From Apostichopus japonicus (lineage: Eukaryota; Echinodermata; Holothuroidea; Aspidochirotida; Stichopodidae): a stretch of 64,000 nt of DNA. This document shows positions 30,801-46,600 of the stretch, in pieces. Below the pieces are notes generated by a model that did not search any database, was not told where the DNA came from, and saw only the letters and a list, made by a program, of their open reading frames with translations. A program made the translations under genes and the position numbers. The stretch spans positions 23,981,168-24,045,167 of the forward strand of contig NC_092569.1 of assembly GCF_037975245.1 (NCBI RefSeq), written 5' to 3'. The number at the start of each line of letters is the position of its first letter. Position 1 is the stretch's first letter.

Positions 30801-33800
30801 TGTCATTAAGACAACATTTGCTTACGGTTGCTAACACACGCTAGGTACATAACAACTTAACCAATGTTGACTACTTCTCACTATATTACACTCCTCCAGA
30901 TTCATAATGCTATGTGAATGCATGTGGAAGAAGGCTGATGTCTTAAAACCTACACTAAACTTTGGTGGGGTGGAAGAGGCAGGGCAGAGGAGGGGGGGGG
31001 TTGGCAGTATAAGCTCATTTGACTCTTCTTTTAACCATTTAGTAGACCATTTTCCAGGTTGACAAACAGATGATATTTTTGTGTAAAAGTAAGTTGGCCT
31101 GAGGTTTCGATCCTAGCAGGATCTTCTTCAAAGGCTAAAGGTTTAGCCTTTGAAGAAGATCCTGCTAGGATTGAAACATCAGGCCAACTTACTTTCACAC
31201 ATTCTCTTACACAGGCTCTCTACTGGATAAGTAGTTTGCTAACAGTTTTATTTTATTTGGATGTTATTTTTGTCAGCCAGGGATGAACCCCACTACCCCA
31301 GATGCTAGGCGCCATCGCTTCTTATGCCATTATCCTCTTTTTATCCGATCCACCACCCCTAGCACTCTGGTATGTCATTGAATAAATCACAGATCCTTTA
31401 TGTTTCGCTCAATTAAGACTCACCCTGTCTGAGGCGTTTATATCTGACCCTTGACCCAAGAGAAGGGACACCATATCGTAATGGCCGTTGGCCGAGGCCA
31501 GATGGAGACCCGTCCTTCCTCTCTTGTCTTTGGCTTGAAGCTGTGTGGTTGATTTACTGAGGAGCAGGCCAACCACGGCAGTGAATCCACTCCTGGCAGC
31601 TAAATGGAGTGGTATCGTACCCTGGAGAATAGTAAAAAGAAACTAGCTACATTATCAAGACTGGAGCAAATACAAGCACCCAACCACACATAGCAACTAA
31701 TCACCATGGTAACATGAAAATAAATGAAGTCATGTCACCCTTGAGAACAGGTTACTTACAAGGGCAATCATTCCTAATAGCTCAGTGGAAAAAATATGAA
31801 AAAAAGTAAATGATATCACATCTACTTTGGAATATGTTCATGACAAATGCAACCACTCCTGAAACACTAACATTTTCTGGAAGATGCATTTCCGTTAGTA
31901 AAATCCCCACTTGTAGGCAAGTTTGTCACAAATCTGTTAAATGTTGATTACTGCATTCCATTAACATTCAGTTAATTTAGTTTATTTCCACTAACATCAT
32001 AATTTCAAGAATTTTGCTAATAAGATTTTCAAACTAACCTGCATAATAGTTGATATATCTGGCTGGACCCCTGGGGAGTTGAGTAGGAGGCGAACGAGGC
32101 CTTCGTGACCAGACTGGCAGGCTAGGTGAAGAGGAGTTAGTCCATACTGAAAACAACAAAACAACAGCTGATAGCAATGAGCACGTCGAAAAGAAAAGTT
32201 CACAATAGATACTGAAAGGATTGTGACATTATTCAACAAAAAATGTTCTCTGCATATCTACTCAGGGAAATTAAACTCTAGTCTTCAAATTTTGCTTAGA
32301 ACTTTTGAGGCCTGTTAAAGTATGGTCATCAGACGACCTTAAAAATGCTTAGGTTTTGTATACAAAATCAGCGTTATACATCTTTGATGTTAGTTGTGTA
32401 GCAGCTCGTCCATAATGCGTAGCATTTTGCTCCACAATATATCAGATAAAATATTTGCTGTAATTTAATGGGAAAAGATGATATGCTGTAAATCTAATCA
32501 GTTTCTTCAAGAATAGATATTAATCAGGAATGTGCCCAGGATTTCCTGAGTGCCGGGTATACTGATCGCCGTAATGAGGGGGTCTAATTGGGAGAGGTGT
32601 CCCCCTCCCCTTTGAGAATTTTTTTGAGAAGTTTGAAGGTGCTCAGATGCCAAATGCTGGCACTTGTGTAGCATTTTAAGCACATGCACAAGTACTAGTT
32701 TTGCTAACAATTTTACAAGGGATCGATTGAGAGCCGTAAGTAATGTTTCTCGCATGCGTAACTGATGCATTATTAGTCTGTATGATTTTAGCATAGGCTA
32801 GGCCCAATTTATGTTGAATATATTGTTAGGAATGTCGGGATTTTAGATGAAAATAGTGCTGGGTGGGATTCACGATTTTTAAGACAGTGCTGGGCGGTAA
32901 TTTTTAGTGCTGGGCGGGACTGCCAAGTGCCGCCCAGCGTGGGCACATCCCTGTTAATTATATGCAAGAAATTTGTATACAGGGTTTCCAAATCAGAGGT
33001 AAAGGAGAATATGAGATGGTAGGGAGATCTCAATATCTAGAGCCCAGGATAAATCAATTAATGAATAAAACTCAAATCAAGATACAATTTTACAGTGCTG
33101 CTTTTCAAATTTAACTTTTAAAGCCAAACTTCAGGAGAGATAATCGGAAACTCACATCATCACCCAAAGCTACTCCAGCTGATATTTCGCTCCTGATCGT
33201 GGCCGGCACTGTCGGTAACATCTCCCGGACAAAGTCGATCTGTCCGGTGTGGGCTGCAATGTGTAGAGCCGTCAGACCCGATTTCACGCTGGGTGCGTTC
33301 CAAGGGACTTTCCCTTTGAGGACCTCCAGGACGCTGACGTGACCTTCCTTGGCAGCGAGGTGAATGGCTGTTAAACCATCCTGAATAGTAAAAGGTAGAT
33401 AGAAATAATATATTTCATTTTATTAACTTTACCCTTCTCCATATATATTTGCTCTCTCTTCCTTTGACAGTTTGCAATAATAGGGCAATGTCGTAGTCGG
33501 ATCCATGTGTAATCAAATCGGGAACGATTAACTCGGTACTTTTTTTGGAAAAATTTATTTCAAACTGGCATAAGAATTCCAACATTCACCTTTTTTGAAC
33601 ATTTTAAACATGAACAATGCAATTTCACTCACTGAGGTTTCTTCAGTAGGGGATGCTCCAGCCTCCAGTAATACACTGACCACCTGAGAATGACCACCAG
33701 AGGCAGCTAGATGTAACGCTGTAGAGTCCTTCTTCTAAAACAAGGAAATTAACAAATTCCATAGTTATAGAATTGCTGAGTGTGTATAAGACAATAGCAA

Positions 33801-36800
33801 AACAAGCCAGGAGCCAACCTAACCCCCCGCCACCCCAACACCTCCCCAATGCAGACTACTACACTGCCCCCCTCCATCTGAGCAATATCATGTACACAAA
33901 ACTTCGCAAGTTTTGCACACAGGACAGAGTATTGTGCAGCTCCTTGAATTGTTGGGGCTACTCCTACTCAGAATTCCTGGCTACAGGCCTGTAGCCAGCG
34001 CATCTACTAGCAACTTGTAAGCTATTTGAAGCATGCCATATTTGGTCACCAATATTATCATGTAAGGGGATAAGTGGACAAAAGATAATGAAAATCATGG
34101 CTTCACCGAAACTGGCTCAAGATGACATAGTATTTCTGCCTCATGGTAGAATAATATACATATAGATATGTACATATGTATGACATACAGTGTGTACCGA
34201 TAAAGAACTTAAAGTGTGCCACATTATTATTATTAATAAATCATTTATTTAATGGATATTTCTACAAGAACAGTGCTTTTTGAAGAAAAAAAAATGACCA
34301 TTTGACAGCAAACATTCCAAATATATATACTTGTTCTGTTTTGGTGACATATTTGCCTTACTCTAGAGATCAAACATGATGCTAACCAACTCGAAATCAT
34401 TTGTGATTCCTAAAGCCGTATCTCGAAAGAGATACTGTTCTTTGAACAGACTTGGTAAAATGAAATGGAGGTCAACGACAAAGGCAAATAAATATATATA
34501 TAATGGAAATTGTAGTGAAAATCCACAACAGTGAAAAAAAATATATATATTACATATGAATGACATAGTACCCTAAAGAACTTAAAGTGTGCCACAATGT
34601 CCAATTCTCCATTATTATTATTAATAAATCATTTATTTAATGGATATTTCTACAAGAACGTTGCCTTTTGAAGAAGAACAAAATTGACAGTTTGACAGCA
34701 AACATTCCAAATGTATCACATTTCAAAGGCTATAAATCAACAACAGGATCAAAATAGAAAAGAATAGCATTTGAAGAAAATATACCGTAGACAACATCAA
34801 CACACCAACTACCGTGATGCACTTTTTGGAGAAAAAGGGAGGAGGGTTTATTTCAGTCAAAATATGTTCCATTCATTCAAACATAACTCAAGCTAGGGAT
34901 AAGATATTGAGGTGGAGGTATCATCAACCTTACAGCTAGCGAATGTGGAATACATTTCTTCTTCAAAATAAATTGTTACAAATTATCTCTTTAAGGAGAA
35001 CCCACTTCATAAAATTTCTCTGATCTTATTGCCCTATTCCACCCTGACCTACTTTCATCAACCTTCTGCTTGACAAAAAAAAAAATTAATAATATTAGAA
35101 ACTCCACTGTAAGTGTTTTTAATTTACTGAGACATGGATAATATTCCAGCAACCTAGCAACTTGGTGACAAACTAGCACAGACTCTACCCGGTTTAAATC
35201 TACCAGTTATTTAATTTTTCCGTCCCATTTTCTTTTCTCTTATGTATTCTTTTTTTAAATGTCACTCTCCATTCAACAACTACAGCGATTTCTGTCAACC
35301 ATTTATTAACTGACTGAATATACATCAGCATTTCTAGCTTATCCATCTTTGTCAGATTTGACTTTAATAATTATCCAACATATCCTAGAGCTAAAACAAA
35401 CAGCCACTTTGTTTGTTTCGGCTAAATAGCAGGAAAGTATGATATCATAAAGAACAGCTGATACATAATTGTTATGAAGTTACCATGGTAACAATCCCTG
35501 TCGTTTTCTAAAATTGGGAGAATAAAATTTTTCGCCAGTCGAATGCTATTTGCAGTCTCCTTCTTAAAGTTACGAGATTACTATCGGACGATGAGAGTAT
35601 CGTCTTTAACTGTTCGTAAGTACTTCAACCTGTGATGGGGAGTTTGCGGAATAATGTTAAGGAAAAGTTTTTTCGATTTCCAAAAAGTCTCTACATATGT
35701 GTGTGAAAACAAAAAGCTAGCTTAGTAGGTTGGAGATAAAGACTAAACTCTATGAATAGATAGAATCTTTTTAGATAAAATCTAACAACCAACTTTTGAA
35801 TCATAAGTTTTACTTCCACAGTAGGGCAGTAGATAATGATTGGACCGCAAAGTTAACTCTCAGTAATAATTCAAGAAAAAATTATAAATAATAATTGGTA
35901 TATGATCCAAGAAATCAACATTTCAGTCAACTAGCAAAATTAAAGCACTTTACATTATTTACCTACCAAAAAGATACACTCTAGACTCACTAACTCTATT
36001 TGGGGGGGAAGGGAGGGGGGCGAGGGAGGGGGATCAAAGCAAGTTTCTTCGGGTTGGTTAAAGGAACAGCCTTCCTCTTGTTTTTTATGGGGCGAAGGGC
36101 CGGTGTTGGAATGGGTGGGGGGTTCTGTGCTTTATTGAATTTCTCTGATAACCCATGCTTTCAATCATAACCCACTGCTGCCATGGTTACGTATGACATT
36201 ACGACTCCTCTTGGGATTAAAATTACAAATTACCCCCTCAGAAACGCCTGACCACGAACCTTGTTTCTTGCAGAGCAAACTCCCGACCTGTTAAACCTCA
36301 GGAGTTCCTTGATGACTGCCACACTTCCCTTGGACGCAGCGATGTGGGCACAGGTAGAACCGTCCTACAAATGATCAAAACATGTTTTATGCTGTCTTCC
36401 CTCAGATGGCATATCTCATGACCTGCCCTCCTTGCATGAATAGTTTGAACACAATGGTGACAACATGCAAATTATTGGTGATTAAATGCTACCTTCATTT
36501 CCATTTCTCTTTGTTGCCAAGAACAATTTTCATCCATAGTAGCACATGGTAGACCCAAAAACATGTACAATGTCACAGCAATGCAAGATGTAAAGAAAAG
36601 GACATAATATTAAGAAGCTAGTGTTTGTCTCAGAATACAGCAACATATTTTCCACAGAGGGTACTAAGAAACCACTTTATTGAAGGGATTTGAAGTAATA
36701 AAATACTACTTTTTAAATTATTTATAAACTACACTCATCTTTTTTTGGAAACATTGGTTTGATTACTTTAAATAAATACCTGATGTAAGATAAATCAATG

Positions 36801-37605
36801 ACTTACAATGGAAATACAGTGTGAGAAAACCTATCATGACTAGTCAGTTCCCGGCTAAATTCTGAATTGAATTAAAAATATGTGAAACTTACTGCATTTG
36901 CCATCGTCACAAGTTCTGGTTTGTACTTCAAGAAGAGTTTGACAATTTCAGCATGGTCATTCTCAGCTGCAAGGTGAAGTGGTGTTTGTCCATGCTGTAA
37001 AGAAGAGGAATAGACAAGCATTAACGTTTGTTTTTTTGTATTTGTAAAGCTCCACTTGTTTTAATGGGTTCTGTGTTTATAAAGATTATTGGTCATATAT
37101 CCATCACCAGATATGGTCAACTCATGAAAATTGTAACACGGTGAGACAATTGGTTTTTTTTTTGGTTTTTTAATTGGCCTTGTTCTTTGCTTTATGAGGA
37201 AGAACTACTATGGAAATGACCCTAGAGAAGTTTAGAACATTTATCCAAAGTTTAATTTATAAGTTCACTCAAAATTTATCAACCCCATTCTAGACTTCGA
37301 CAACTGCAAACTGTCACAAGACTGGACATTACGGCATCCTCAGATCAAAACAATTCAACTGTTTACACTTCTTTCATCACCACCATCATCACCACCACCA
37401 TCACCACAACCATCACTACTACCACCATCACCATCATCATCATCACCATCATCACAATCAACACCAACATCATCATCATTATCATCACCATCATCATCAC
37501 CACCATCATCACCACCATCATCACCACCACCACAATAACCATAATCACCACCACCACCACCACCACCACCACCACCACCACCATCACCATCACCATCACC
37601 ATCAC

Positions 37606-37678
<73 letters not shown>

Positions 37679-40600
37679 GTCATCATCATCGTCATCATCA
37701 TCACCATCATCATCACAACCAACACCATAACCACCATCACCACTCTAAGAACAGAAAACAAATTCACATTTCCTGATACTTATTCAGATGACAGCTTTGG
37801 GTCAAGTGGCTACTTAGTCCTCAACATGACAGTTCATTTAAATACTTCAGGACAACAGCATCTCTGAGCAGCTAAAGAGAATTAAGGGTTCCCATTGGGT
37901 TCTGAATTGCCAACCTCTTGCATTGGATCCACTGCCTAACTTTGAGCAGCTCAAGAGAATCAGGGTCCGTGTCGGTGTCTGAGTCGCAGAACAATCTGAC
38001 AAGAACAGCATGCCTCAACCCATACATATTCATGGACATTTATGACCACATAACAATAAGGTGTGACGAGTTACACAGTGTCACGGTATACAGACATGCA
38101 TGGGAAACGTGATGATAAAGTTTCAACTCAAAAATTTTTCCAGGTTGAAAACTAGCGACTGTAAAAGTCACGTCTATATGAATGGTAAATGTTCAGGCAT
38201 GGAGGTGTAATGTTACATCAATTCATTCTCTTAGTAACAGGCATATGACCTACCAAATCCAATAAAGGACAAATAGTGGTTGAAGACAGCCAAAGAAAAA
38301 GATTTCCTATTACATATATTATTTTGTGGCATTGTTTGAATTTTATGACCCTGACATCAAATGATCCACTACTTCTAATAATGGTATGTCGTAGATTAAA
38401 ATAAATCTGAACAAGAAATAGGAGTACCCCATGGTGATAAACTATGGTCTGACTGTTATATCTATCTATAAAAAATATCTGACATTGATTTTTCAACAAG
38501 AGGCTCAGACTTTAAAACATGTGTTATATATGTATTAAATATGTGTTATATATGTGTGATATATGTGTAATATATGTGTTTGAACCAGTGAGCTAAGGGT
38601 TACAAGTACTGTATTCTACCAACTGAGCTATCCAGCACTTTGTTGGTGGTGATCCCTATATATGTGTTATATAGGTGTTATATGTGTTTTATAAGTGTTA
38701 CATAGGTGTTATATATGTGTTATATGTGTTTGAACCAGTGCCGTCAGGGTTACAAGTCCTGTGTCCCTGAACTGAGCCATCCAGCCCTTTGTTGGTGGTG
38801 GTTGCTATATATTTAACCGTTTCTTTGCTGCAGGAACCTGTCAAAGACAGTGACACACCCTTCATATAGCCTGTCCACTCCCCCACTTTCATTCCATACA
38901 ACCCAGAAAATGGCAGGAAGTGAACATGAACAAATGAAGTGATCAACAAAATTTCAAAAAGCTGTTATAAATAAAATCTAGGAAATCTGACACTAGAGAA
39001 GAATTGATAAAAACACAATGACGCTTACTTCATCTGATTTGTCCAGCTAGTAGATTAGTAGAGCAGTGCAGAAATGAAGAGGAGTTTAAAAGAAGAATGT
39101 TAGTAGGGTTAATAGAGATTGTGACAAAGGGGAGTAAACAAAATTAATCATGTCAACAACATATTCTTGGGATAAAAACAATGGATTGTTGCAAGGGAGA
39201 CATAATTATAGTTAGTATGGTAGGAAAGAGACATAATTATGCAAATAGAATGAAAACATGAACAACAAAAAAAACATTTTTTTGGTAGAGCAGGCAACAG
39301 ATTGATTAAAGGAAGACACACTTTTACATTACCAAAATCAGGAGGTACCAACTGACATTAAGGCAGTTTTCTATCATTACATTTATTTAAAATTTATGAT
39401 ACTTTTCCATATGAACAATACAAGACAGTTCTTAACAAATTATGAATAGTGGAATTTCATTTCAGGTAATGCAATCAAAAGTCCAAAAATTGGAGATTTC
39501 CTATTTGATCTTTGCTTGTGATTGATACTAATAAATATGAGTGTCTAGGAGACGATTTTCCAAGATTCAAAAGTAGTCATTTAATACCCAGTTATTAACC
39601 TTTAAGGTAACCCCCTCAAACAGCTTCTTCCACTAGCCCTCCATATTGATGCCTCCCTTACTGTTCATCGATGTTTCACCAATGCCTCTCTCACTGGCAC
39701 TCTCTTACATGCCCTTAATGTTTAATGAATGCTCTCATTTTAACCCTCAGTAAGTGCCTCTCTCACTGCTCTTGAATGTGCTATCAATGCCTCTCACATA
39801 CCGTGAATGTTTCCACTACTGCCCCTCTCAAAGTCCTTCAGATGTGTGATAAATGCCTCTCTGATGCCTTCAATGTTTCACTAATACCCCTCTCACATGC
39901 CCTCAATATTTGAATAATGCCTATCTCACACGCTCTCAAACAAAATATTATCCGGCAAATTAGATTCTTGAAAAGAAGCCCAGCTTATTCTTTGTTAATG
40001 ATTTGGATACATTTTGGACAATATTTCCCAAAACCGTCCTCATCAAAACAGCTATTTCTTCAAACATGAACTGTTCCACTCAAAAGTCACACCACATACC
40101 ACAGACTATAATAAGTAAGGGACCTGCATCTATAGGAAAGGACCTTCAGAGTTTATAGTAAGGTCACATATATCATCAATGGAAGTAAGTGTATCTTGCG
40201 TTAAAAGTTAATCTCTAACAAGATAGAGCACAAAATTCATTCTTTAAAGCAGTTATCTGATATATCACTGCAATACATTATACCAAACCTGTTCCTATTG
40301 TTTTTATTATATAGTTTAATTAAACCTTTTGCTCTTCAATTATTAATGAATTCCATGATATCAGATATCACTATTAAAATTGCTGAAAGTTAAACTGATA
40401 CATTCCTATTCCCTGGGTGCTCTGTTGTTTGTATACAGTTAATAAAACAAATTATTTCTGTTGAATTAATCAAATTTATAAAACAATTCTGGCATCTTTC
40501 AACAACCCATTTAGATGATTTTACTTAGCTGTACACAAATTCATTTCTAAGACTAAGAGCACAGCTTATCGAACATGCACACGAGAAAATATCAAAATCC

Positions 40601-43600
40601 ATGATATTTCCTCAAAAAACTGAAATAAACCTACGATGTCTGTAGCATAAGAATCTCCCTTCAGATTCAGCAGTGTTTCACAGACCCTCAGTTGACCATA
40701 CTGGGCTGCAAGGTGTAAAGGAGTCTTTTTGGCCTGAAATTTATGACAGAAAGATAAAATATTTTCCTTTAAGAAAACAATCAGGACATTAACATTGAGA
40801 GAAAGAAAAAATGAAACGATACAGTGACTCGTTATTAATAATTCATAAAAGTGTCAGAAACATTAAGAACCTCACATACTAGTTTCCTGAAATGTTAGGA
40901 TGTTTTTCTCGCTAGCCATCTTGTTTCTATCAATATGAACATGTAGAAGCATTGATGCCATTATTGCAACCTTAGCAATGGCTAGATATCTTTTTCTCCT
41001 TTGCCCTTTGGTGAACAAATTACTAGAAGGCATATTCAATCTCATACGGTCGATGATTCTTGTGACTTTTATTTTTTCGTAACGAAATAATTTAGTCCAC
41101 GTCGTTCCACTTTAAGACACATCCAGATGAGTCCTTTTTGACTTTTCCAAAAATTTCACATTGCAAAGGTGGTGGCATCTTTGAGCGTTTTTTTCGATCA
41201 ATTTCGCAGCCAGTATTTCAAATTCAGAGTACCAGCACATTAAAGTTACATTTGGCGGCACCATGCAAACAACATTGCTTCAAAACAGTAGCAGTACCTT
41301 GATAAATAACATGTTGGGTAAGTGTTGGATTATAAACACTAGATCAGTCGACCAAATCGGCACCAGACATTACAAAATATGGCATTTTTACGAATGAAAC
41401 TAGCAATACGTGAAACATTTCAGACCTTCAAACCTTTTCAAGAAAAATGCTGAAAAGGTATTGAGGTTTTTTTTCAACCTTTCTGGTCACGTTTAGTACA
41501 CCCAGAAATTAGAAGAGAAAGAGGGCAGTGTTCATGATTATCATCAGAGCATCTGCATAACAACAGGAATACCTACAACAGACAGAGCATCAATGCTGGC
41601 CCCGTGGTTCAATATGAGCATCTTCATGAGCTCGTTGTGTCCGTTCTGGGCGCTCAGATGCAACGGAGTCACCCCAAGTTTTGATTTGGCGTTAACGAAT
41701 GCTTTGCTGGTCAGGAGGATCTGTGCAACCTCCCGGTGTCCTCTCTCGGCTGCGAGATGAAGCGCCGCTTTACCGTGCTGTGAAGAGAAGCAAATGTGAC
41801 CGCAATCATTCATTGAGAACAAAATAGCTTTGGGCACGGAATATTTATCAAGGATCCCATGGCAACGGGGAATAGTTTAGTGTTCAAAATCTTTGTGGCA
41901 CAGTCGAAGTCTCTGAATTTTGTCTTTTATCAAGTACTCTGTTTCCTGTATACAAAAATTGTTAGAGTCAATAGTTGATTTAAGGGGTACTTAGATGTTA
42001 AACAGGAGCGATGTATTATTAATCTTTCAAGGAATCAAGAAACAGAGCACTTAAGAATCTCCTTTACGGAACCAAATCTGAAGAAGTTGTTGAAATTTTT
42101 TTTGCAAAGAGCAATCACACGTTCACTTTTGGACCTCTTAGATGAAAACCAATCATAGGGGATCTTTCTGCATCTGGTTCTGGGAAATGAATCGATATGG
42201 GTCACTGTCATGCTAACAATCTGCATATAATCACATATTTGAGACTTCCGTTAGTGTCAAACATTTCTACAGGCACTGCGTAACAGCTGATTACACTTGA
42301 CATAAGACAGGAAGACGCGACTGCTCCCTTACCTCATCGAACACATCTACCCTGGCGTTGAAATTGAGTAATTGTTTTACGGTCTCCACGTGACCCTCCT
42401 CACTAGCCAATAGCAAAGGAGACCAACCATTCTGCAAGAAACAAAACAAAAAAAGTTAATATAAAAAAAAGTTAGCAAAATTCTACACACCACAGGGCAA
42501 ATTATAAAGACTATTTCTAAATTGTCTCTTCTAAATTGTAAAATTTCTAAATTGGGTAACCAGGTCTCACTCTTTGGTTTCGCAGAATGAGTAACAAAAC
42601 AACAGAATGACCAATATGTACACGGTAGGAGAGATGTGTAGGTTTGGTGAAATAAAACACCAGCTTTGGGCCAGTAAAGCTCCCCCCATAACCCCCCACC
42701 CCCCCCATTTGAGTTGATCAAAAGGCCTGTTATATTTCAGTATATCTGGCCAGAGTGTTGGACAGTGGTAACAATTTATCATTTTGCCTAGTTTGGGAGT
42801 AGTCAGTTACAATGCAATCTGAATTTGATGTACACGACTATACACCCCACTGGATCTCCACACTAATTTGTGGTTGTCAGAATAGAAATTTGGTTTTCTT
42901 GGACGACCATTAAAATTTAAGTATAAGCATAAAGCCAGCAAGCTTAGCGGCTACTTGCTACATTCTTCAATAGGATCATAATAACATAACATTCCACTGC
43001 AGATTTTGAAGTTTTGAAATACAAATACATATCAACACAAAGATTCTTGCATCAGAAAAAAGACTACACAGTATAGAGTGCATCCAAGCATTTACTTTTG
43101 GAGTGATGATGCTTAGAATTTCAGCCTTTTTGACCCTCTGCTGACCTTTGAGCTAGACAGAAAACAGCAGGGTCTTTATGCTAACTAGACTTGATCTACA
43201 TTCAATAGATAGAGTTCACTCAAGCTTTGGTTTTGAGGCGATCATATTTACATAGTTCTTTGCCTTTACTTTACCTCCATTGACTTCAATTGACTCATCA
43301 TTGTTAAATCAAGACTTCCTTGCCCTATCCTTCCCTTCCCCCCCTCCTCCCCCTCCTACCCAATAAAAACAGGATACACATGCCTAGAGTAATTATGGAA
43401 ACACAATCTTATGGTGTTCACCCATTTTGAAGTTCATTAGAAAGAGAAGCAATTCTTTATATGAAGCATTCAATATTCTGTGCATCCGCAGCAATTCCTT
43501 GCACCAGTTCCTTCATCCTCCCACGTCCCTCTTTCCTGTCTCTTCTACTACTCATTTCATCTCTCCTCTCATCCATCTCATCTCTCAAGTTTCCTTCCTT

Positions 43601-46600
43601 TAATATCTCATTCAGAAAGCGATCAACATCTCAAGCTAAATTTATCATCATCCTACTCCTAAAACAGTATTCCCCCCCCCCCCTCCTCTGTGTAGAAGAA
43701 ATACAGTTCATCATAAAATATTCACTGTCTTTGTGGAAATCACTCAGCAATCGATTACAGCTGAAGTAAATCATATTTTTTTAATATCATTTGGCAAAGC
43801 CTCAAGCGATAAATGTTGTCTTCAAAGACAAAAGGCACTGGTGCCGGTGTGAATGTTATGTTAGCCTTAATACAATAAAGTGATGCGAAAGTGACAAGCA
43901 ATAAATGATCTTATCCTACATCTCAATAAAATTGGTAACACTTACTTTATAACATTTCTACAGTTGCAATATTTGGGCAAAACTACCAGAAAATGAAGAG
44001 AAACTGTTTCAAATTAGATTTTTGGGGTTGTGACTAAAAATATCAGTTGTTCAAGATGACAAAAGGGCACCCATCTGCTTTAAGAGCCAAATGTCATTGC
44101 GACACCAAAACCAGACATGAGTATATTCTGTGATGTACTAACTGCTAGATAGATAGAAAATCAAGAAAGTTTTAAGCCAAATTCAATATTTTTAGGCTAT
44201 GAGTGCAACTGTTGGATAGAGACAGGTCAGAGAGGAGTGATGTTCATCCATATATTTCCTCCTATCATCTCTCATTACCAAAGTAATTTAACCTTCTTTG
44301 ATTAAAGTTTGTATCAAGTCTTATACATCAAGGGAGAACCAAGGCTTCATTATGTTGTAAAAGTTGACTCGGTTTATACATGTTATATATAACATTAAAA
44401 TGTTATTAAACGCATAGATATCATTTGCTTTCTGTTTTGTTTTTTCTCTCTTATCAGACAGTACATACCCATATAAGCAAGGTTTATAAACGCATAGATA
44501 TCATTTGCTTTCTGTTTTGTTTTTTCTCTCTTATCAGACAGTACATACCCATATAAGCAAGGTTCATAAATGCATAGATATCATTTGCTTTCTGTTTTTT
44601 TTTTACTCTCTTATCAGGCAGTACATACCCATATAAGCAAGGTTCATAAATGCATAGATATCATTTGCTTTCTGTTTTGTTTTTACTCTCTTATCAGGCA
44701 GTACATACCCATATAAGCAAGGTTCATAAATGCATAGATATCATTTGCTTTCTGTTTTGTTTTTTCTCTCTTTTCAGGCAGTACATACCCATATAAGCAA
44801 GGTTCATAAACGCATAGATATCATTTGCTTTCTGTTTTGTTTTTTCTCTCTTATCAGGCAGTACATACCCATATAAGCAAGGTTCATAAACGCATAGATA
44901 TCATTTGCTTTCTGTTTTGTTTTTTCTCTCTTTTCAGGCAGTACATACCCATATAAGCAAGGTTCATAAACGCATAGATATCATTTGCTCTCTGTTTTGT
45001 TTTTTCTCTCTTTTCAGGCAGTACATACCCATATAAGCAAGGTTCATAAACGCATAGATATCATTTGCTTTCTGTTTTGTTTTTTCTCTCTTATCAGGCA
45101 GTACATACCCATATAAGCAAGGTTCATAAACGCATAGATATCATTTGCTTTCTGTTTTGTTTTTTCTCTCTTATCAGGCAGTACATACCCATATAAGCAT
45201 GGTTCATAAACGCATAGATATCATTTGCTTTCTGTTTTGTTTTTTCTCTCTTATCAGGCAGTACATACCCATATAAGCAAGGTTCATAAACGCATAGATA
45301 TCATTTGCTTTCTGTTTTGTTTTTTCTCTCTTATCAGGCAGTACATACCCATATAAGCAAGGTTCATAAACGCATAGATATCATTTGCTTTCTGTTTTGT
45401 TTTTTCTCTCTTATCAGGCAGTACATACCCATATAAGCAAGGTTCATAAACGCATAGATATCATTTGCTTTCTGTTTTGTTTTTTCTCTCTTTTCAGGCA
45501 GTACATACCCATATAAGCAAGGTTCATAAACGCATAGATATCATTTGCTCTCTGTTTTGTTCTTTCTGTTTTGTTTTTTCTCTCTTATCAGGCAGTACAT
45601 ACCCATATAAGCAAGGTTCATAAATGCATAGATATCATTTGCTTTCTGTTTTGTTTTTTCTCTCTTATCAGGCAGTACATACCCATATAAGCAAGGTTCA
45701 TAAACACATAGATATCATTTGCTTTCTGTTTTGTTTTTTCTCTCTTTTCAGGCAGTACATACCCATATAAGCAAGGTTCATAAACGCATAGATATCATTT
45801 GCTTTCTGTTTTGTTTTTTCTCTCTTTTCAGGCAGTACATACCCATATAAGCAAGGTTCATAAACGCATAGATATCATTTGCTTTCTGTTTTGTTTTTTC
45901 TCTCTTTTCAGGCAGTACATACCCATATAAGCAAGGTTCATAAACGCATAGATATCATTTGCTCTCTGTTTTGTTTTTTCTCTCTTTTCAGGCAGTACAT
46001 ACCCATATAAGCAAGGTTCATAAACGCATAGATATCATTTGCTTTCTGTTTTGTTTTTTCTCTCTTATCAGGCAGTACATACCCATATAAGCAAGGTTCA
46101 TAAACGCATAGATATCATTTGCTTTCTGTTTTGTTTTTTCTCTCTTATCAGGCAGTACATACCCATATAAGCAAGGTTCATAAACACATAGATATCATTT
46201 GCTCTCTGTTTTGTTTTTTCTCTCTTATCAGGCAGTACATACCCATATAAGCAAGGTTCATAAACGCATAGATATCATTTGCTCTCTGTTTTGTTTTTTC
46301 TCTCTTTTCAGGCAGTACATACCCATATAAGCAAGGTTCATAAACGCATAGATATCATTTGCTTTCTGTTTTGTTTTTTCTCTCTTATCAGGCAGTACAT
46401 ACCCATATAAGCAAGGTTCATAAACACATAGATATCATTTGCTTTCTGTTTTGTTTTTTCTCTCTTATCAGGCAGTACATACCCATATAAGCAAGGTTCA
46501 TAAACGCATAGATATCATTTGCTCTCTGTTTTGTTTTTTCTCTCTTTTCAGGCAGTACATACCCATATAAGCAAGGTTCATAAACGCATAGATATCATTT

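Noticed and set aside
37363-37767. 134-codon Met/Val-rich reading frame
   Set aside because: It is only the translation of the CAT/CAC microsatellite.
38581-38640. Functional tRNA gene on the - strand
   Set aside because: The A box is good, but the acceptor stem does not pair, the B box is off consensus and a second diverged copy lies alongside; a SINE-like origin fits better.
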